Part shown: piece by piece, positions 7,671 to 16,889 of the stretch
How the letters are laid out: each line of letters opens with the position of its first letter
Numbering within the stretch: position 1 is the stretch's first letter
Assembly (NCBI RefSeq): GCF_048898065.1
Contig: NZ_JBLWFI010000001.1
Location: forward strand, 1,662,864 to 1,726,863
Direction of reading: 5' to 3'
DNA: 64,000 bases
Source: Tepidibacillus_B infernus
GTDB taxonomy: Bacteria > Bacillota > Bacilli > Tepidibacillales > Tepidibacillaceae
Program-made: the position numbers and the translations under genes
The notes under the pieces: generated by a model
What the model saw: the letters and a program-made list of their open reading frames with translations, nothing else
Database searches by the model: none
What the model was told of the DNA's origin: nothing

Positions 7671-9554
7671 CTAAAGGTTATTCAAGAATTCATTTACGGT
7701 ATTCACATCTTTTAAGCGTTCCAAATCTTTCTCATTTTCAACAAGAGTAACAATTTCATGAAATAAAATTTGAATTTGATCTGATTTTGCTAGTTTTGTA
7801 GCCATCAGAAAAACAAAATTAATTTTTTCACCATTCAAATCTATTGTCCTTTTCAATCTTGCAACAGCTATAGTGGAATGAATCACAAGCTTTGGATCTC
7901 CATGGGGAATAGCAATTTCACCACCAACTGCTGTAGATCCTACCTGTTCTCTTTTAATAACACTCTCCTTATATTCTATAGAGACATACCCTTTTTCAGC
8001 TAAAGCATTGGCTAGAAATTCAATCAGTTCATAATATTGATTGAAATCTACATCTAAAAAAACTAGTTCTTGGTGTATAAAACTTTTTAACGTTGGATAT
8101 TTCGCTTGCTTGGATACATATTCTAATTCTAATATAAAATTTTCTAACTTTTTTTGTTCTTGTTCAGAAAATAATGGTGTAACTGTAATTGTACGAATTT
8201 CTTTATTTTCAATTGGTATTGTACTAATGATGAAATCAGGTTTGTTCTTTTCAAGAGCTTTATTCAAGCCAGAAGCAGGTACTACATCAAGGATTTGTAA
8301 CGATTGAAATTTCCGCTCTAATTTTGTTTTTAAGAGTTGAGACATCCCTATTCCCATATGGCAAACAATGATAGCTTTTTTATTCGATCCAACTCTATTA
8401 TTTCTTTTCTCTACTGAAGCTTGAAAATGTAAAACTATATAGGAAATCTCATCTTCTGGAATAAAAAAATTAGTTTTTTCTTGAATAAAAGGGATAACTG
8501 ATATAACTACTTCAAACATGTAGCGATACATTTTTTTTATTTTACTTGCCAATGGGTTTGTGAGGGATAAATGATATTTCAAACGGTTTAAAGCTGACTG
8601 CAAATGTATGGCTAAACCAATAAACAACTCTTGGTCGTTAAAAAAGTTTTCTCCTGTAATCTTTGAAACTTCTTCAATCAATTCTTTTGCAAACTGAATA
8701 ATTACTTTATCAAGCTGTGATAAAGCTCCCTCCTGTAGTAATAAATAGTCATAACGAATTTTAGCACCTGATAAATGAGATGCAATAAATGCTATTTCAG
8801 CAGGAGGAAAATTAATAACAAAGGCTTTTTTTAATCGCTCTGCCAGTTGTAAAGCTACATGATATTCTTTTTGATTTTGTATTTGTTTTAAATTTTCAGC
8901 ATCCATTTTTATGTAATGCCCTAATTTAATTCGTTTTATCGAAATTAGTATATGAATAATTAAATTTTTTATCGCCTCATCCGAGAAAGAAAAGGTAAAT
9001 AATTGTTCAAACTCAAGGAGATGTTTTTTAACTAAGGAAATTTCATAGGGTTCAAACCAATCATCGTATATTTTTGATAATGCAAAACGCCGTAGCTTTT
9101 CTTCTCCTTCAACCTTAATACCAACCTTGGTCTTTCGTATAAGTTGAAGTCCAAAACGATTTAGCCATTTTTCAATATTTTCTAGATCTTTTCGTATTAC
9201 TGATTTACTAACATAAAATTGTTTCACTAAATCTTCAATTGTTATCTCTTTTTCTTGTCGTAGTAACCATTTTAGAATTTCCTTTTTTCTTTCATCTTCG
9301 GTTAGAATTTTTTCTTTTGAAATTTCATTCAGCAATTTTTTCTTTTCAAAAGGATCGACTTGTAGATATACACCAATATTTGGTTTCCTTATTAAAATGC
9401 CATTTGATTTCTGCTGCAACCATTGATCGATTATCTTAAAGTCGTTTCTTATAGTTTTTTCTGAACACTGATGTAAATCAGCTAATTCTTGAATAGTTAC
9501 GTATTGATCATTATTTAAGAGAAATACTAACAATTTATATTGTCTGTCATTCAT
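7671..9554 (-). CDS. manR: PRD-containing PTS transcription activator (ManR/LicR type)
   Basis: A 627-residue regulator. Domain order: an N-terminal HTH (VTIQELADLHQCSEKTIRND at 19-38), a second winged HTH near 85-125, two PRD domains (about 180-390) with regulatory histidines, a IIB-like domain with CHMGIGMSQLL near 412-422, and a C-terminal IIA domain with IAIPHGDP. PTS phosphorylation of the PRDs and IIA/IIB-like domains controls DNA binding in this family. It lies 110 bp upstream of the IIBC gene on the same strand and probably activates it. The symbol follows B. subtilis ManR; MtlR- or LicR-like specificity is the alternative. Confidence 0.85.
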   Translation of the reverse strand: MNDRQYKLLVFLLNNDQYVTIQELADLHQCSEKTIRNDFKIIDQWLQQKSNGILIRKPNIGVYLQVDPFEKKKLLNEISKEKILTEDERKKEILKWLLRQEKEITIEDLVKQFYVSKSVIRKDLENIEKWLNRFGLQLIRKTKVGIKVEGEEKLRRFALSKIYDDWFEPYEISLVKKHLLEFEQLFTFSFSDEAIKNLIIHILISIKRIKLGHYIKMDAENLKQIQNQKEYHVALQLAERLKKAFVINFPPAEIAFIASHLSGAKIRYDYLLLQEGALSQLDKVIIQFAKELIEEVSKITGENFFNDQELFIGLAIHLQSALNRLKYHLSLTNPLASKIKKMYRYMFEVVISVIPFIQEKTNFFIPEDEISYIVLHFQASVEKRNNRVGSNKKAIIVCHMGIGMSQLLKTKLERKFQSLQILDVVPASGLNKALEKNKPDFIISTIPIENKEIRTITVTPLFSEQEQKKLENFILELEYVSKQAKYPTLKSFIHQELVFLDVDFNQYYELIEFLANALAEKGYVSIEYKESVIKREQVGSTAVGGEIAIPHGDPKLVIHSTIAVARLKRTIDLNGEKINFVFLMATKLAKSDQIQILFHEIVTLVENEKDLERLKDVNTVNEFLNNL

Positions 9555-9638
9555 AAAATATCTCCCTTTTTATTTGATCCTTTTGTAAATAACTTTATCA
9601 TAAAATGCCTGTAGAAATGATCATTCATCGATTAGCTC

Positions 9639-10124
9639 TTATTGTTCTTTTGCCCACTGATATCCTTTTTCCTTTACCAGATCATAGACCCATTTAATTG
9701 GAACCTGATGTTCTTTTGCTAACCGTACACAATCTTCATACTCAGGGGCTATTTGAACAATTTTGCCTTCTCGTTTCCCGATCTTCACTGTACATTTCCC
9801 CCACTCTGTTTCCACCTCTATAAATGTTCTTTCTAAACGATGAACTGTATAGGGAGTATACCTGATGCCTAGAGTGGTGGTTTCAAGAAAAAGAAAATCC
9901 ATCACCTTTTCTCGAATTTCCTCTCTACATAATATATGAAGAACTTGTCCAGGACGATTTTTCTTCATGATCACTTGTACAATATATACATCATTTACAC
10001 CCATACTAAATAATTGTTCCATGATATATCCATAAAATTCTGGATTCATGTCATCAAGGGAAACCTCTATCTTTACCATTTGTTTATCAATATGTTCATT
10101 TAGATTATTTTTCATATTCTTCAT
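9639..10124 (-). CDS. larC2: LarC C-terminal-domain protein (nickel-pincer cofactor chelatase part)
   Basis: A 161-residue protein matching the C-terminal half of LarC (former DUF111): VSLDDMNPEFYGYIMEQLF near residues 21-39, MKKNRPGQVLHILC near 52-65, TTTLGIRYTPYTVHRLER near 83-100. LarC inserts nickel into the lactate racemase cofactor. In Lactobacillus plantarum LarC is made from larC1 and larC2 by a programmed frameshift. Here no larC1 half lies upstream; the flanking gene is a divergent peptidase. It is therefore an orphan half. The ATG follows GGGAGATC. Confidence 0.8.
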   Translation of the reverse strand: MKNMKNNLNEHIDKQMVKIEVSLDDMNPEFYGYIMEQLFSMGVNDVYIVQVIMKKNRPGQVLHILCREEIREKVMDFLFLETTTLGIRYTPYTVHRLERTFIEVETEWGKCTVKIGKREGKIVQIAPEYEDCVRLAKEHQVPIKWVYDLVKEKGYQWAKEQ

Positions 10125-10255
10125 GATCTCCCTTACTATATTTTTCGAGATAAATTTCAGGTCAATTTTACCATTTTCCTTTATACATAGAAAAGGAAAC
10201 TTTTTTAAAAACTATTTAAATGAATTGAACTAAAGATGATTTTGGAGAGATGGAA

Positions 10256-11242
10256 ATGAGACTGTTAAACAAACGATTAATATGCACTTTAATAATTATC
10301 AGCTTAGTTTCAACGATTCCTATACAGAGTTTAGCTAAAGGAGAACAAGACGATCTGTTTCAAACGAGAATGGAGCTATATAAAACCATGGATAATATTT
10401 ATCAAATCCCATGGTACTATATTGCAGCCATTGATCAGTATGAAAGAAATATTCAACCTGTCAGGCAGGATCTTCCTATAAAAAAAGGTCTAATCAGCAT
10501 CTATTTTTCAAAAGAAAAATGGGCCGGTTTTCTCAATCCAAATCCCGAAGATCAAAATCCAATGCGAATTCAGTTTTTTAATGGTTTTGGTGTAGATGGG
10601 GATGGGGATGGTTTAGCTGATCGAAATAATGATGCTGATGTTCTTGTTGCTTTTTTAAATTATCTAAGTCGGTATGGGACGACAAAAGATAGCCTCAAGA
10701 ATGCTTTAATGGATTATTATCAAAGCGAGTTACCAGCCAAAATCATTGATGAAATCGCTCTCATCTACAAAACCTTTAATACCCTTCAATTAGCAGAACG
10801 GGTTTTCCCAATTCCCAAATGGAACAGTTACTCCTATCGAAGTACATGGGGAGATACAAGAGGCTGGGGAGGGCGAAGAATACACGAAGGGACTGACATC
10901 TTCGCTTCTTATGGTGCAGCAGTACGAAGTGTTTCTTATGGGTATGTTGAAGTCCTAGGCTGGAATAAATATGGGGGGTGGCGTGTTGGAATAAGAGATA
11001 CAAACAATATTTATTATTACTACGCTCATTTAACAGGGTTTAAAAAAGGATTAAAAGAAGGAGATATTGTCAAACCAGGTGATGTCATCGGATATGTTGG
11101 AAGTTCTGGTTATGGCTCTCCAGGTACGCAAGGAAAATTCCCCCCTCATTTACATTTTGGTATGTATAAATATAATGGCCGTCATGAGTGGGCATTTGAC
11201 CCTACCCCTTATTTACGTGTTTGGGAAAGAAAAAGAAAATAG
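10256..11242 (+). CDS. Secreted M23-family peptidoglycan endopeptidase
   Basis: A 328-residue exported protein. Signal peptide of about 25 residues (LICTLIIISLVSTIPIQSLA), an unassigned N-terminal region with an acidic DGDGDGLADRNNDAD stretch near residue 118 that resembles a calcium loop, then a LytM/M23 domain at about 205-325. Zinc and catalytic motifs are visible: HEGTDIFA (H and D) and HLHFG. Such enzymes cut peptide cross-links of the cell wall. GGAGAG touches the first ATG (10250), so the ATG at 10256 is preferred. It is divergent from larC2. Confidence 0.9.
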   Translation: MRLLNKRLICTLIIISLVSTIPIQSLAKGEQDDLFQTRMELYKTMDNIYQIPWYYIAAIDQYERNIQPVRQDLPIKKGLISIYFSKEKWAGFLNPNPEDQNPMRIQFFNGFGVDGDGDGLADRNNDADVLVAFLNYLSRYGTTKDSLKNALMDYYQSELPAKIIDEIALIYKTFNTLQLAERVFPIPKWNSYSYRSTWGDTRGWGGRRIHEGTDIFASYGAAVRSVSYGYVEVLGWNKYGGWRVGIRDTNNIYYYYAHLTGFKKGLKEGDIVKPGDVIGYVGSSGYGSPGTQGKFPPHLHFGMYKYNGRHEWAFDPTPYLRVWERKRK

Positions 11243-11269
11243 TTGACAATTTGCTGATTCTCGTACAAA
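11243..11269 (+). promoter_or_regulatory. Candidate promoter of the metH leader
   Basis: TTGACA (11243-11248) follows the M23 stop codon directly. TACAAA (11264-11269) is a possible -10, with a short 15-bp spacer. It would start transcription just before the S-box. Confidence 0.45.
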
Positions 11270-11299
11270 CTAGAAGAAATAACAAAAGCATACTTCACT

Positions 11300-11445
11300 T
11301 CTATCCAGAGTGGTGGAGGGATCTGGCCCTACGAAACCACAGCAACCGGTCGAATGACCATGGTGCTAATTCCAGCAGAATTTTTCTGGAAGATAGGAGA
11401 ATCGTGAATACACGTAGCCCTCTCCTATTTTGGTGAGGGTTTTTT
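11300..11445 (+). promoter_or_regulatory. SAM-I (S-box) riboswitch with terminator, metH leader
   Basis: The P1 strand CTATC (11301) pairs with GATAG (11392-11396). The S-box core is present (CCAGAGTGGTGGAGGGA, CTGGCCC, GAAACCACAGCAACC). The terminator is CCCTCTCC (11418-11425) pairing with GGTGAGGG (11432-11439), then six T. TCTCCTAT in the terminator can pair with ATAGGAGA at the 3' side of P1, which gives the antiterminator. High SAM should therefore stop transcription before metH. Confidence 0.96.
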
Positions 11446-11512
11446 CATTATAAGATTCCTAGGGAATGTATATTATATGTATACATCTCCATATTATGAG
11501 GAGGGAGAAACA

Positions 11513-14500
11513 ATGAACAAAATAGATCGTTTAAAACAACAAATGGAGCAAAAAATCCTCATTCTTGATGGTGCAATGGGTACAATGCTACAAAATGCTC
11601 AATTAACTGCCAAAGACTTTGGTGGAGATCAATACGAAGGTTGCAATGAAATCTTAAATCTAATCCGTCCAGATCTAATTAAACATATCCATCTTACCTA
11701 TTTAGAAGCAGGAGCAGACATCATTGAAACGAATACTTTTGGAGCTACCCCAGTTGTATTAGCAGAATATGGACTTGAAGCCCGAACTGAAGAAATCAAT
11801 CTTACTGCAGCAAAGATTGCAAAAGAAGCTGTTGATCAAGTTTCTACCCCCGAATGGCCACGCTTTGTCGCTGGCTCCATGGGGCCAACAACCAAAACCC
11901 TTTCTGTTACAGGTGGGATTACATTTGATCAATTATCGGATTCATATTATCAACAAGCAAAAGGATTAATCATCGGTGGTGTAGATTTACTTTTGTTAGA
12001 AACTGCACAAGATACACTTAATGTGAAAGCGGCTGGAATAGGAATTCAAAAAGCTTTTGCAGAATGTAAAGTAGAATTACCTGTTATGATTTCAGGCACG
12101 ATTGAACCGATGGGTACCACTCTTGCAGGTCAAAATATTGAAGCTTTCTACATCTCCTTAGAACATTTGAAGCCCATTTCCGTAGGACTAAACTGTGCAA
12201 CAGGGCCTGAATTCATGCGTGATCATCTCCGTTCCCTCTCGCAATTAGCTACAAGTGCAGTTAGTTGTTATCCTAATGCCGGATTACCAGATGAAGATGG
12301 TCATTACCACGAGTCTCCCAAAGCCTTAGCTGAGAAGATGTCGCAATTTGCAAAACAAGGTTGGTTAAACGTTGCAGGTGGATGCTGTGGCACTACACCA
12401 GATCATATCAAAGCTCTTTCAGAAACATTAAAAGAATTTAAACCTAGACGATTTCAAAAGGAACATCTCCCTGCCGTGTCAGGAATTGAGCCAGTTTTTT
12501 TAGAAAAAGAAAATCGTCCCCTCTTTGTAGGAGAACGAACGAATGTGATCGGTTCTAAGAAATTTCGGGACCTGATTGCAGACGGTAAGTATGAAGAAGC
12601 CTCTGAGATTGCCCGTGCTCAGGTAAAAGGCGGCGCACAAGTGATCGACATCTGTTTGGCCAATCCTGACCGTGATGAGTATTTCGACATGGAGCAGTTC
12701 CTACAATATGTAGTCAATAAAGTCAAAGTACCGTTTATGATTGATTCAACCGATTCAAAGGTAATTGAGCTTGCTCTAAAATATTCTCAAGGAAAAGCCA
12801 TCATCAATTCAATCAATTTAGAAGATGGCGAAAGACGTTTTCAGGAGATCGTCCCACTCATTTTACAATATGGTGCATCCGTTGTTGTTGGAACGATTGA
12901 TGAAAAGGGAATGGCTGTTACGAGTGAAAGAAAATTAGAAATAGCTAAACGTTCTTATGATTTGCTTGTTCATCAATATGGAGTAAATCCTCAAGACATT
13001 ATTTTTGACCCATTAGTCTTTCCAATAGGAACAGGTGATGAAGCATATATTGGATCTGCAAAAGAAACGATTAAGGGAATTCAACAAATCAAGGAAGCTT
13101 TTCCTGAATGTCAAACCATTCTTGGCATTAGTAACGTTTCCTTTGGGTTACCCCCTGCTGGTCGTGAAGTATTAAATGCTGTTTTTCTTTACCATACAAC
13201 ACGTGCCGGCCTAGATTATGCTATTGTGAATACACAAAAGCTTCAACGCTATGCTTCCATTCCAGAGGAAGAAAGACAATTAGCTGAACAATTGATTTTT
13301 AACACAAATAAACAAACCCTTGCTCAATTTGCTGATTTTTATCGCAATAAAAAAGTGATCAAGGAAGAAACTAGTATCAGGTATCCATTGGAAGAACGGT
13401 TAAGTAACTATATCGTGGAAGGATCAAAAGACGGCCTGATTGATGACTTAAAAGAAGCCCTTAGCCGGTATACTCCTTTAGACATTATCAACGGCCCTTT
13501 GATGAAAGGAATGCAACGTGTTGGGCAACTATTTAATGACAATGAATTAATTGTTGCCGAAGTATTACAAAGTGCTGAAGTGATGAAAACGGCCGTTTCC
13601 TTCTTAGAGCCTTATATGGAAAAAAACGATTCTACACAAAAAGGAAAAATTCTACTTGCTACTGTAAAAGGGGATGTCCACGATATTGGGAAAAACCTTG
13701 TAGAAATTATTTTATCCAATAATGGTTACGAAGTAATTAACCTTGGAATTAAAGTACCTCCCGAACAATTAGTGGCTGCTTTTAAACAGGAAAAACCTGA
13801 TGCCATTGGCTTATCTGGACTCCTTGTTAAATCAGCACAACAAATGGCCATCACTGCTCAGGATCTAAAAACCGCTGGGATTGATGTTCCCCTTCTAGTA
13901 GGAGGAGCTGCATTAACAAGAAAATTCACTGAAAACAAAATTGCAAATGAATATGATGGACTTGTTTTCTATGCAAAGGATGCAATGGATGGGTTAAATA
14001 TCTTAAACCAGATTAGTGATGAAGCCTATAAAAACGAACTTATTGCTGAATTACGAAAACAGCGCCAAACAACTGCTGATATGGGTCATACTGACAATAT
14101 AATAAATGATTCAGTCTTGACCAATAAAAGTATCAAGCGTTCATCAACCAGTCAAAACGTACCTGTTTTTCAACCGCCAGACTTCGATCGTCATATTTTG
14201 CGGAATTATCCAATTGATTTTTTGTATCCTTATTTAAATATGAGGATGCTACTCGGAAAACATTTAGGGGTCAAAGGAAATATTGAGCAACTTCTTGCTC
14301 ATGGTGATGCTAAAGCTTTCGAGCTAAAAACAGCGGTCGAACAGCTACTAACGGAAGCAAAAAATAAAAACTTCATAAAAGCAAATGGAATGTATCAGTT
14401 CTTCCCTGCTCAGTCGCAAGAAAATGACATTCTTGTTTACGATCCAAAAGATTATTCAAAAGTGATTCAACGTTTTTCATTCCCAAGACAGCAAGAGGAA

Positions 14501-14968
14501 CCCTATTTATGCCTAGCTGATTTCCTTCGACCTGTAGAAAGTGGTGTGATGGATTCTGTTGGATTCTTAATAGTAACCACTGGTCAAGGGATTATCGATC
14601 TAGCTTCAGAGTGGCGAGAAAAAGGAGATTATTTACGTTCTCACCTCTTGCAAGCAACTGCCTTAGAATTGGCCGAGGCTTTTGCAGAAAGAATACATCA
14701 CATGATGAGAGACATCTGGGGCTTCCCGGATCCTTCAGAAATGACTATGGTAGAGCGGTTTGCCGCCAAATATCAAGGAATTCGGGTTTCATTTGGCTAT
14801 CCAGCTTGTCCTAACCTTGAGGATCAAAAGAAATTGTTTGCCTTACTAAATCCTGAGGACATTGGCATCCACTTAACAGATGGCTTTATGATGGAACCAG
14901 AAGCTTCTGTTTCAGCAATGGTCTTCGCTCATCCCGAAGCCAGATATTTTACCGCTGTTAAATCTTAG
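11513..14968 (+). CDS. metH: Cobalamin-dependent methionine synthase
   Basis: A 1151-residue full-length MetH. It transfers a methyl group from methyltetrahydrofolate to homocysteine through cobalamin. Modules in order: homocysteine domain (about 1-310, zinc cysteines in GLNCATG and GGCCGTTP), pterin-binding domain (about 340-600, FVGERTNVIGSKKF), B12 cap and B12 domain (about 630-870, cobalt-ligand motif DVHDIGKN), and the reactivation domain (about 890-1150, GYPACPNLEDQKKLF). Start at 11513 because GAGGAGGGAG precedes that ATG; the frame is open to 11477. The S-box upstream ties it to SAM level. Confidence 0.97.
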   Translation: MNKIDRLKQQMEQKILILDGAMGTMLQNAQLTAKDFGGDQYEGCNEILNLIRPDLIKHIHLTYLEAGADIIETNTFGATPVVLAEYGLEARTEEINLTAAKIAKEAVDQVSTPEWPRFVAGSMGPTTKTLSVTGGITFDQLSDSYYQQAKGLIIGGVDLLLLETAQDTLNVKAAGIGIQKAFAECKVELPVMISGTIEPMGTTLAGQNIEAFYISLEHLKPISVGLNCATGPEFMRDHLRSLSQLATSAVSCYPNAGLPDEDGHYHESPKALAEKMSQFAKQGWLNVAGGCCGTTPDHIKALSETLKEFKPRRFQKEHLPAVSGIEPVFLEKENRPLFVGERTNVIGSKKFRDLIADGKYEEASEIARAQVKGGAQVIDICLANPDRDEYFDMEQFLQYVVNKVKVPFMIDSTDSKVIELALKYSQGKAIINSINLEDGERRFQEIVPLILQYGASVVVGTIDEKGMAVTSERKLEIAKRSYDLLVHQYGVNPQDIIFDPLVFPIGTGDEAYIGSAKETIKGIQQIKEAFPECQTILGISNVSFGLPPAGREVLNAVFLYHTTRAGLDYAIVNTQKLQRYASIPEEERQLAEQLIFNTNKQTLAQFADFYRNKKVIKEETSIRYPLEERLSNYIVEGSKDGLIDDLKEALSRYTPLDIINGPLMKGMQRVGQLFNDNELIVAEVLQSAEVMKTAVSFLEPYMEKNDSTQKGKILLATVKGDVHDIGKNLVEIILSNNGYEVINLGIKVPPEQLVAAFKQEKPDAIGLSGLLVKSAQQMAITAQDLKTAGIDVPLLVGGAALTRKFTENKIANEYDGLVFYAKDAMDGLNILNQISDEAYKNELIAELRKQRQTTADMGHTDNIINDSVLTNKSIKRSSTSQNVPVFQPPDFDRHILRNYPIDFLYPYLNMRMLLGKHLGVKGNIEQLLAHGDAKAFELKTAVEQLLTEAKNKNFIKANGMYQFFPAQSQENDILVYDPKDYSKVIQRFSFPRQQEEPYLCLADFLRPVESGVMDSVGFLIVTTGQGIIDLASEWREKGDYLRSHLLQATALELAEAFAERIHHMMRDIWGFPDPSEMTMVERFAAKYQGIRVSFGYPACPNLEDQKKLFALLNPEDIGIHLTDGFMMEPEASVSAMVFAHPEARYFTAVKS

Positions 14969-14990
14969 TCATTATCTTTATCTACACAAA

Positions 14991-15018
14991 AAACCTCACT
15001 AGAACTTAGTGAGGTTTT
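14991..15018. terminator. Bidirectional terminator between metH and metS
   Basis: AACCTCACTA and TAGTGAGGTT form a 10-bp stem with loop GAACT. T or A runs lie on both sides, serving metH on the plus strand and metS on the minus strand. Confidence 0.9.
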
Positions 15019-15044
15019 CCTATTTAATCTAACATCCAAAAATT

Positions 15045-15185
15045 CTACTGATGACTTACCGCATTTTTTCCTGTTTGGTTTGAGGCTTTTTTTGATTTAG
15101 AGATAGCGACTGATAAGGCAACCCCTAAACCTCCCCAAAGAAGAGTAGCTCCAAAGATAAACATAAAGATTGCACCTGTGCTCAT
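15045..15185 (-). CDS. metS: Small subunit of the methionine/alanine importer
   Basis: A 46-residue protein, MSTGAIFMFIFGATLLWGG followed by LGVALSVAISKSKK, with one membrane helix and a basic C-terminus. This matches the small accessory subunits found after NSS-family MetP transporters. Its ATG overlaps the metP stop (TAATG), so translation is coupled. Corynebacterium MetPS established that such a small subunit is needed for methionine and alanine uptake by the large subunit. Confidence 0.88.
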   Translation of the reverse strand: MSTGAIFMFIFGATLLWGGLGVALSVAISKSKKASNQTGKNAVSHQ

Positions 15186-16666
15186 TAGAATTCCTCCCTT
15201 TTATAACCTGGAATGAGTTTCATCATGACTCCTAACACAATTGCAGCAATCGCAACTCCCCAACCAAATACGATTAGACTATTTAATGTATATCCTCCAT
15301 ATAGTTCAGTAAATTCCGTTTTAAAGTTTAGAACCATCATGACTCCTAACACAATTGGTGTGACAAAACGGATCATAATATCCCACCAGCTACCAATTGC
15401 AAAATCGGAAAGCGGGTTATTATGCTCACGAATCGTTGAAACCTTGAAGAACCAGCCAAGGAGAATAACCTCAACTAATCCTGCTAAAGCAATACCAAAG
15501 GAATTGATAAAGTGGTCTACAATATCTAAGTAATATAAACCACCACCGGTAACATAAAAGAGACTAAGCAAAAAGGTTACAGCAGTAGAAGCAACAACTG
15601 CCTGTTTTCTACTTAAGGAGAATTTATCCATCACTGCCGCAACAACTACCTCTAGAATGGAGATCGCTGAAGTTAATCCGGCAATCACTAATGCACCAAA
15701 GAACAAGACACCCATCAATTCGTTCATAGCAGGCAATTGGTTAATAATTTGTGGGAAAACAACGAAAGCTAACCCTACGCCTGCTTTTGCAACATCCTGT
15801 ACAGGCACACCACTTGATGTAGCCATAAAACCAAGTACCCCAAACACACCTAATGCAGCTAAAAATTCAAAGCCACTATTGGATAGACCAGTAATGAAAG
15901 CACTATTGTTGATCTCTGCTTTCTCAGGTAAATAACTAGAATACGTAATCATAATTGCAAAAGCAATACTTAGACTAAAGAAGATTTGCCCGTACGCAGC
16001 AATCCAAGTATCACCATCAAAAATCTTGCTAAAATCTGGGGTTAATAAGACATTTAAACCTTCTGTTGCACCAGGTAATGTTACCCCACGGATTGTAAAT
16101 ATAATCATGATAATCAATAATAATGGCATTAAAAATTTGGAAATACGTTCAATCCCTGCTTTAACACCTCGATATAATATAAAGAAAATAACTGCCCAGA
16201 CTACTAATAGAACGAAGAAAATGTGCCACTGAATTCCTCCAGTATGCCAAACTCCTTCTGATATGTTTAAATATTCTGAAAATAAAAAAGACTCAGTATC
16301 CTCACCCCATTTTAACCCTAGGGCAAACCATGTATAACTTGCACTCCACGCAATGATCGCAACATAATAGGTCATAATTACAAAAGAAATAAGTACCTGC
16401 CACCAGCCAAGCCATTCAGAATTCTTTAAGATTCTACGAAATGATAATGGTGCAGACCCTTTAAATTTATGGCCAATACCGAACTCAAGAATAAGGATCG
16501 GAATACCTGCTGTTAGAAGTGCGAAAAAGTATGGTATTAGAAATGCGCCACCTCCATTTGCATATGCTACATAGGGGAAACGCCAAATATTACCTAATCC
16601 AACTGCGGAACCAATGGCTGCCAGGATAAATCCTGCCCTGCTTCCCCATTGTTCTCTTTTACCCAT
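15185..16666 (-). CDS. metP: Sodium-dependent NSS-family transporter (methionine/alanine importer MetP)
   Basis: A 493-residue neurotransmitter:sodium symporter family protein with about twelve membrane segments. The N-terminus REQWGSRAGFILAAIGSAVG continues with LGNIWRFPYVAY, the conserved sodium- and substrate-site helix 1. The coupled small gene metS and the convergent metH support methionine/alanine import. The ATG follows AAAGGAGGTC. No S-box precedes it, unlike metH and metNIQ; a cre-like site lies upstream instead. Confidence 0.9.
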   Translation of the reverse strand: MGKREQWGSRAGFILAAIGSAVGLGNIWRFPYVAYANGGGAFLIPYFFALLTAGIPILILEFGIGHKFKGSAPLSFRRILKNSEWLGWWQVLISFVIMTYYVAIIAWSASYTWFALGLKWGEDTESFLFSEYLNISEGVWHTGGIQWHIFFVLLVVWAVIFFILYRGVKAGIERISKFLMPLLLIIMIIFTIRGVTLPGATEGLNVLLTPDFSKIFDGDTWIAAYGQIFFSLSIAFAIMITYSSYLPEKAEINNSAFITGLSNSGFEFLAALGVFGVLGFMATSSGVPVQDVAKAGVGLAFVVFPQIINQLPAMNELMGVLFFGALVIAGLTSAISILEVVVAAVMDKFSLSRKQAVVASTAVTFLLSLFYVTGGGLYYLDIVDHFINSFGIALAGLVEVILLGWFFKVSTIREHNNPLSDFAIGSWWDIMIRFVTPIVLGVMMVLNFKTEFTELYGGYTLNSLIVFGWGVAIAAIVLGVMMKLIPGYKREEF

Positions 16667-16773
16667 GTGAATGACCTCCTTTGAAGTTTGTATAACTTTT
16701 ATATGTTTTATATATTACAGCACTTGTGTGATAAAGAAAAGAGCAAATTTTTAAAAAAAATATATTTTTCATA

Positions 16774-16787
16774 TAGAAACGCTTACA
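16774..16787 (-). promoter_or_regulatory. cre-like site upstream of metP
   Basis: The minus strand reads TGTAAGCGTTTCTA, matching the cre core TGWAANCGNT and differing at the 3' end. It is about 110 bp upstream of metP and suggests carbon control of amino acid import. Confidence 0.4.
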
Positions 16788-16805
16788 TTTATACTTTCAA
16801 TATAA

Positions 16806-16856
16806 CCCACCAAAGTGACAACTTCTTTCGAAGTAAAATCCGATTACTTTTGTGGG
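16806..16856. repeat. Dispersed palindromic repeat, copy A
   Basis: Outer arms CCCACCAAAGTGA and TTACTTTTGTGGG, inner hairpin ACTTC-TTTC-GAAGT. It is related to copies at 20411 and 28191. It lies 33 bp after the stop of the sensor kinase gene at 16890. Confidence 0.75.
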
Positions 16857-16889
16857 GTCGCATTAAAATAAAGAAAAATCCAACCATGT

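Noticed and set aside
10776..11003. 75-residue minus-strand ORF inside the M23 peptidase gene
   Set aside because: Antisense of the conserved peptidase domain, with no ribosome site.
11221..11436. 71-residue ORF over the metH leader
   Set aside because: It covers the S-box riboswitch; the bases are explained by RNA structure and not by a protein.
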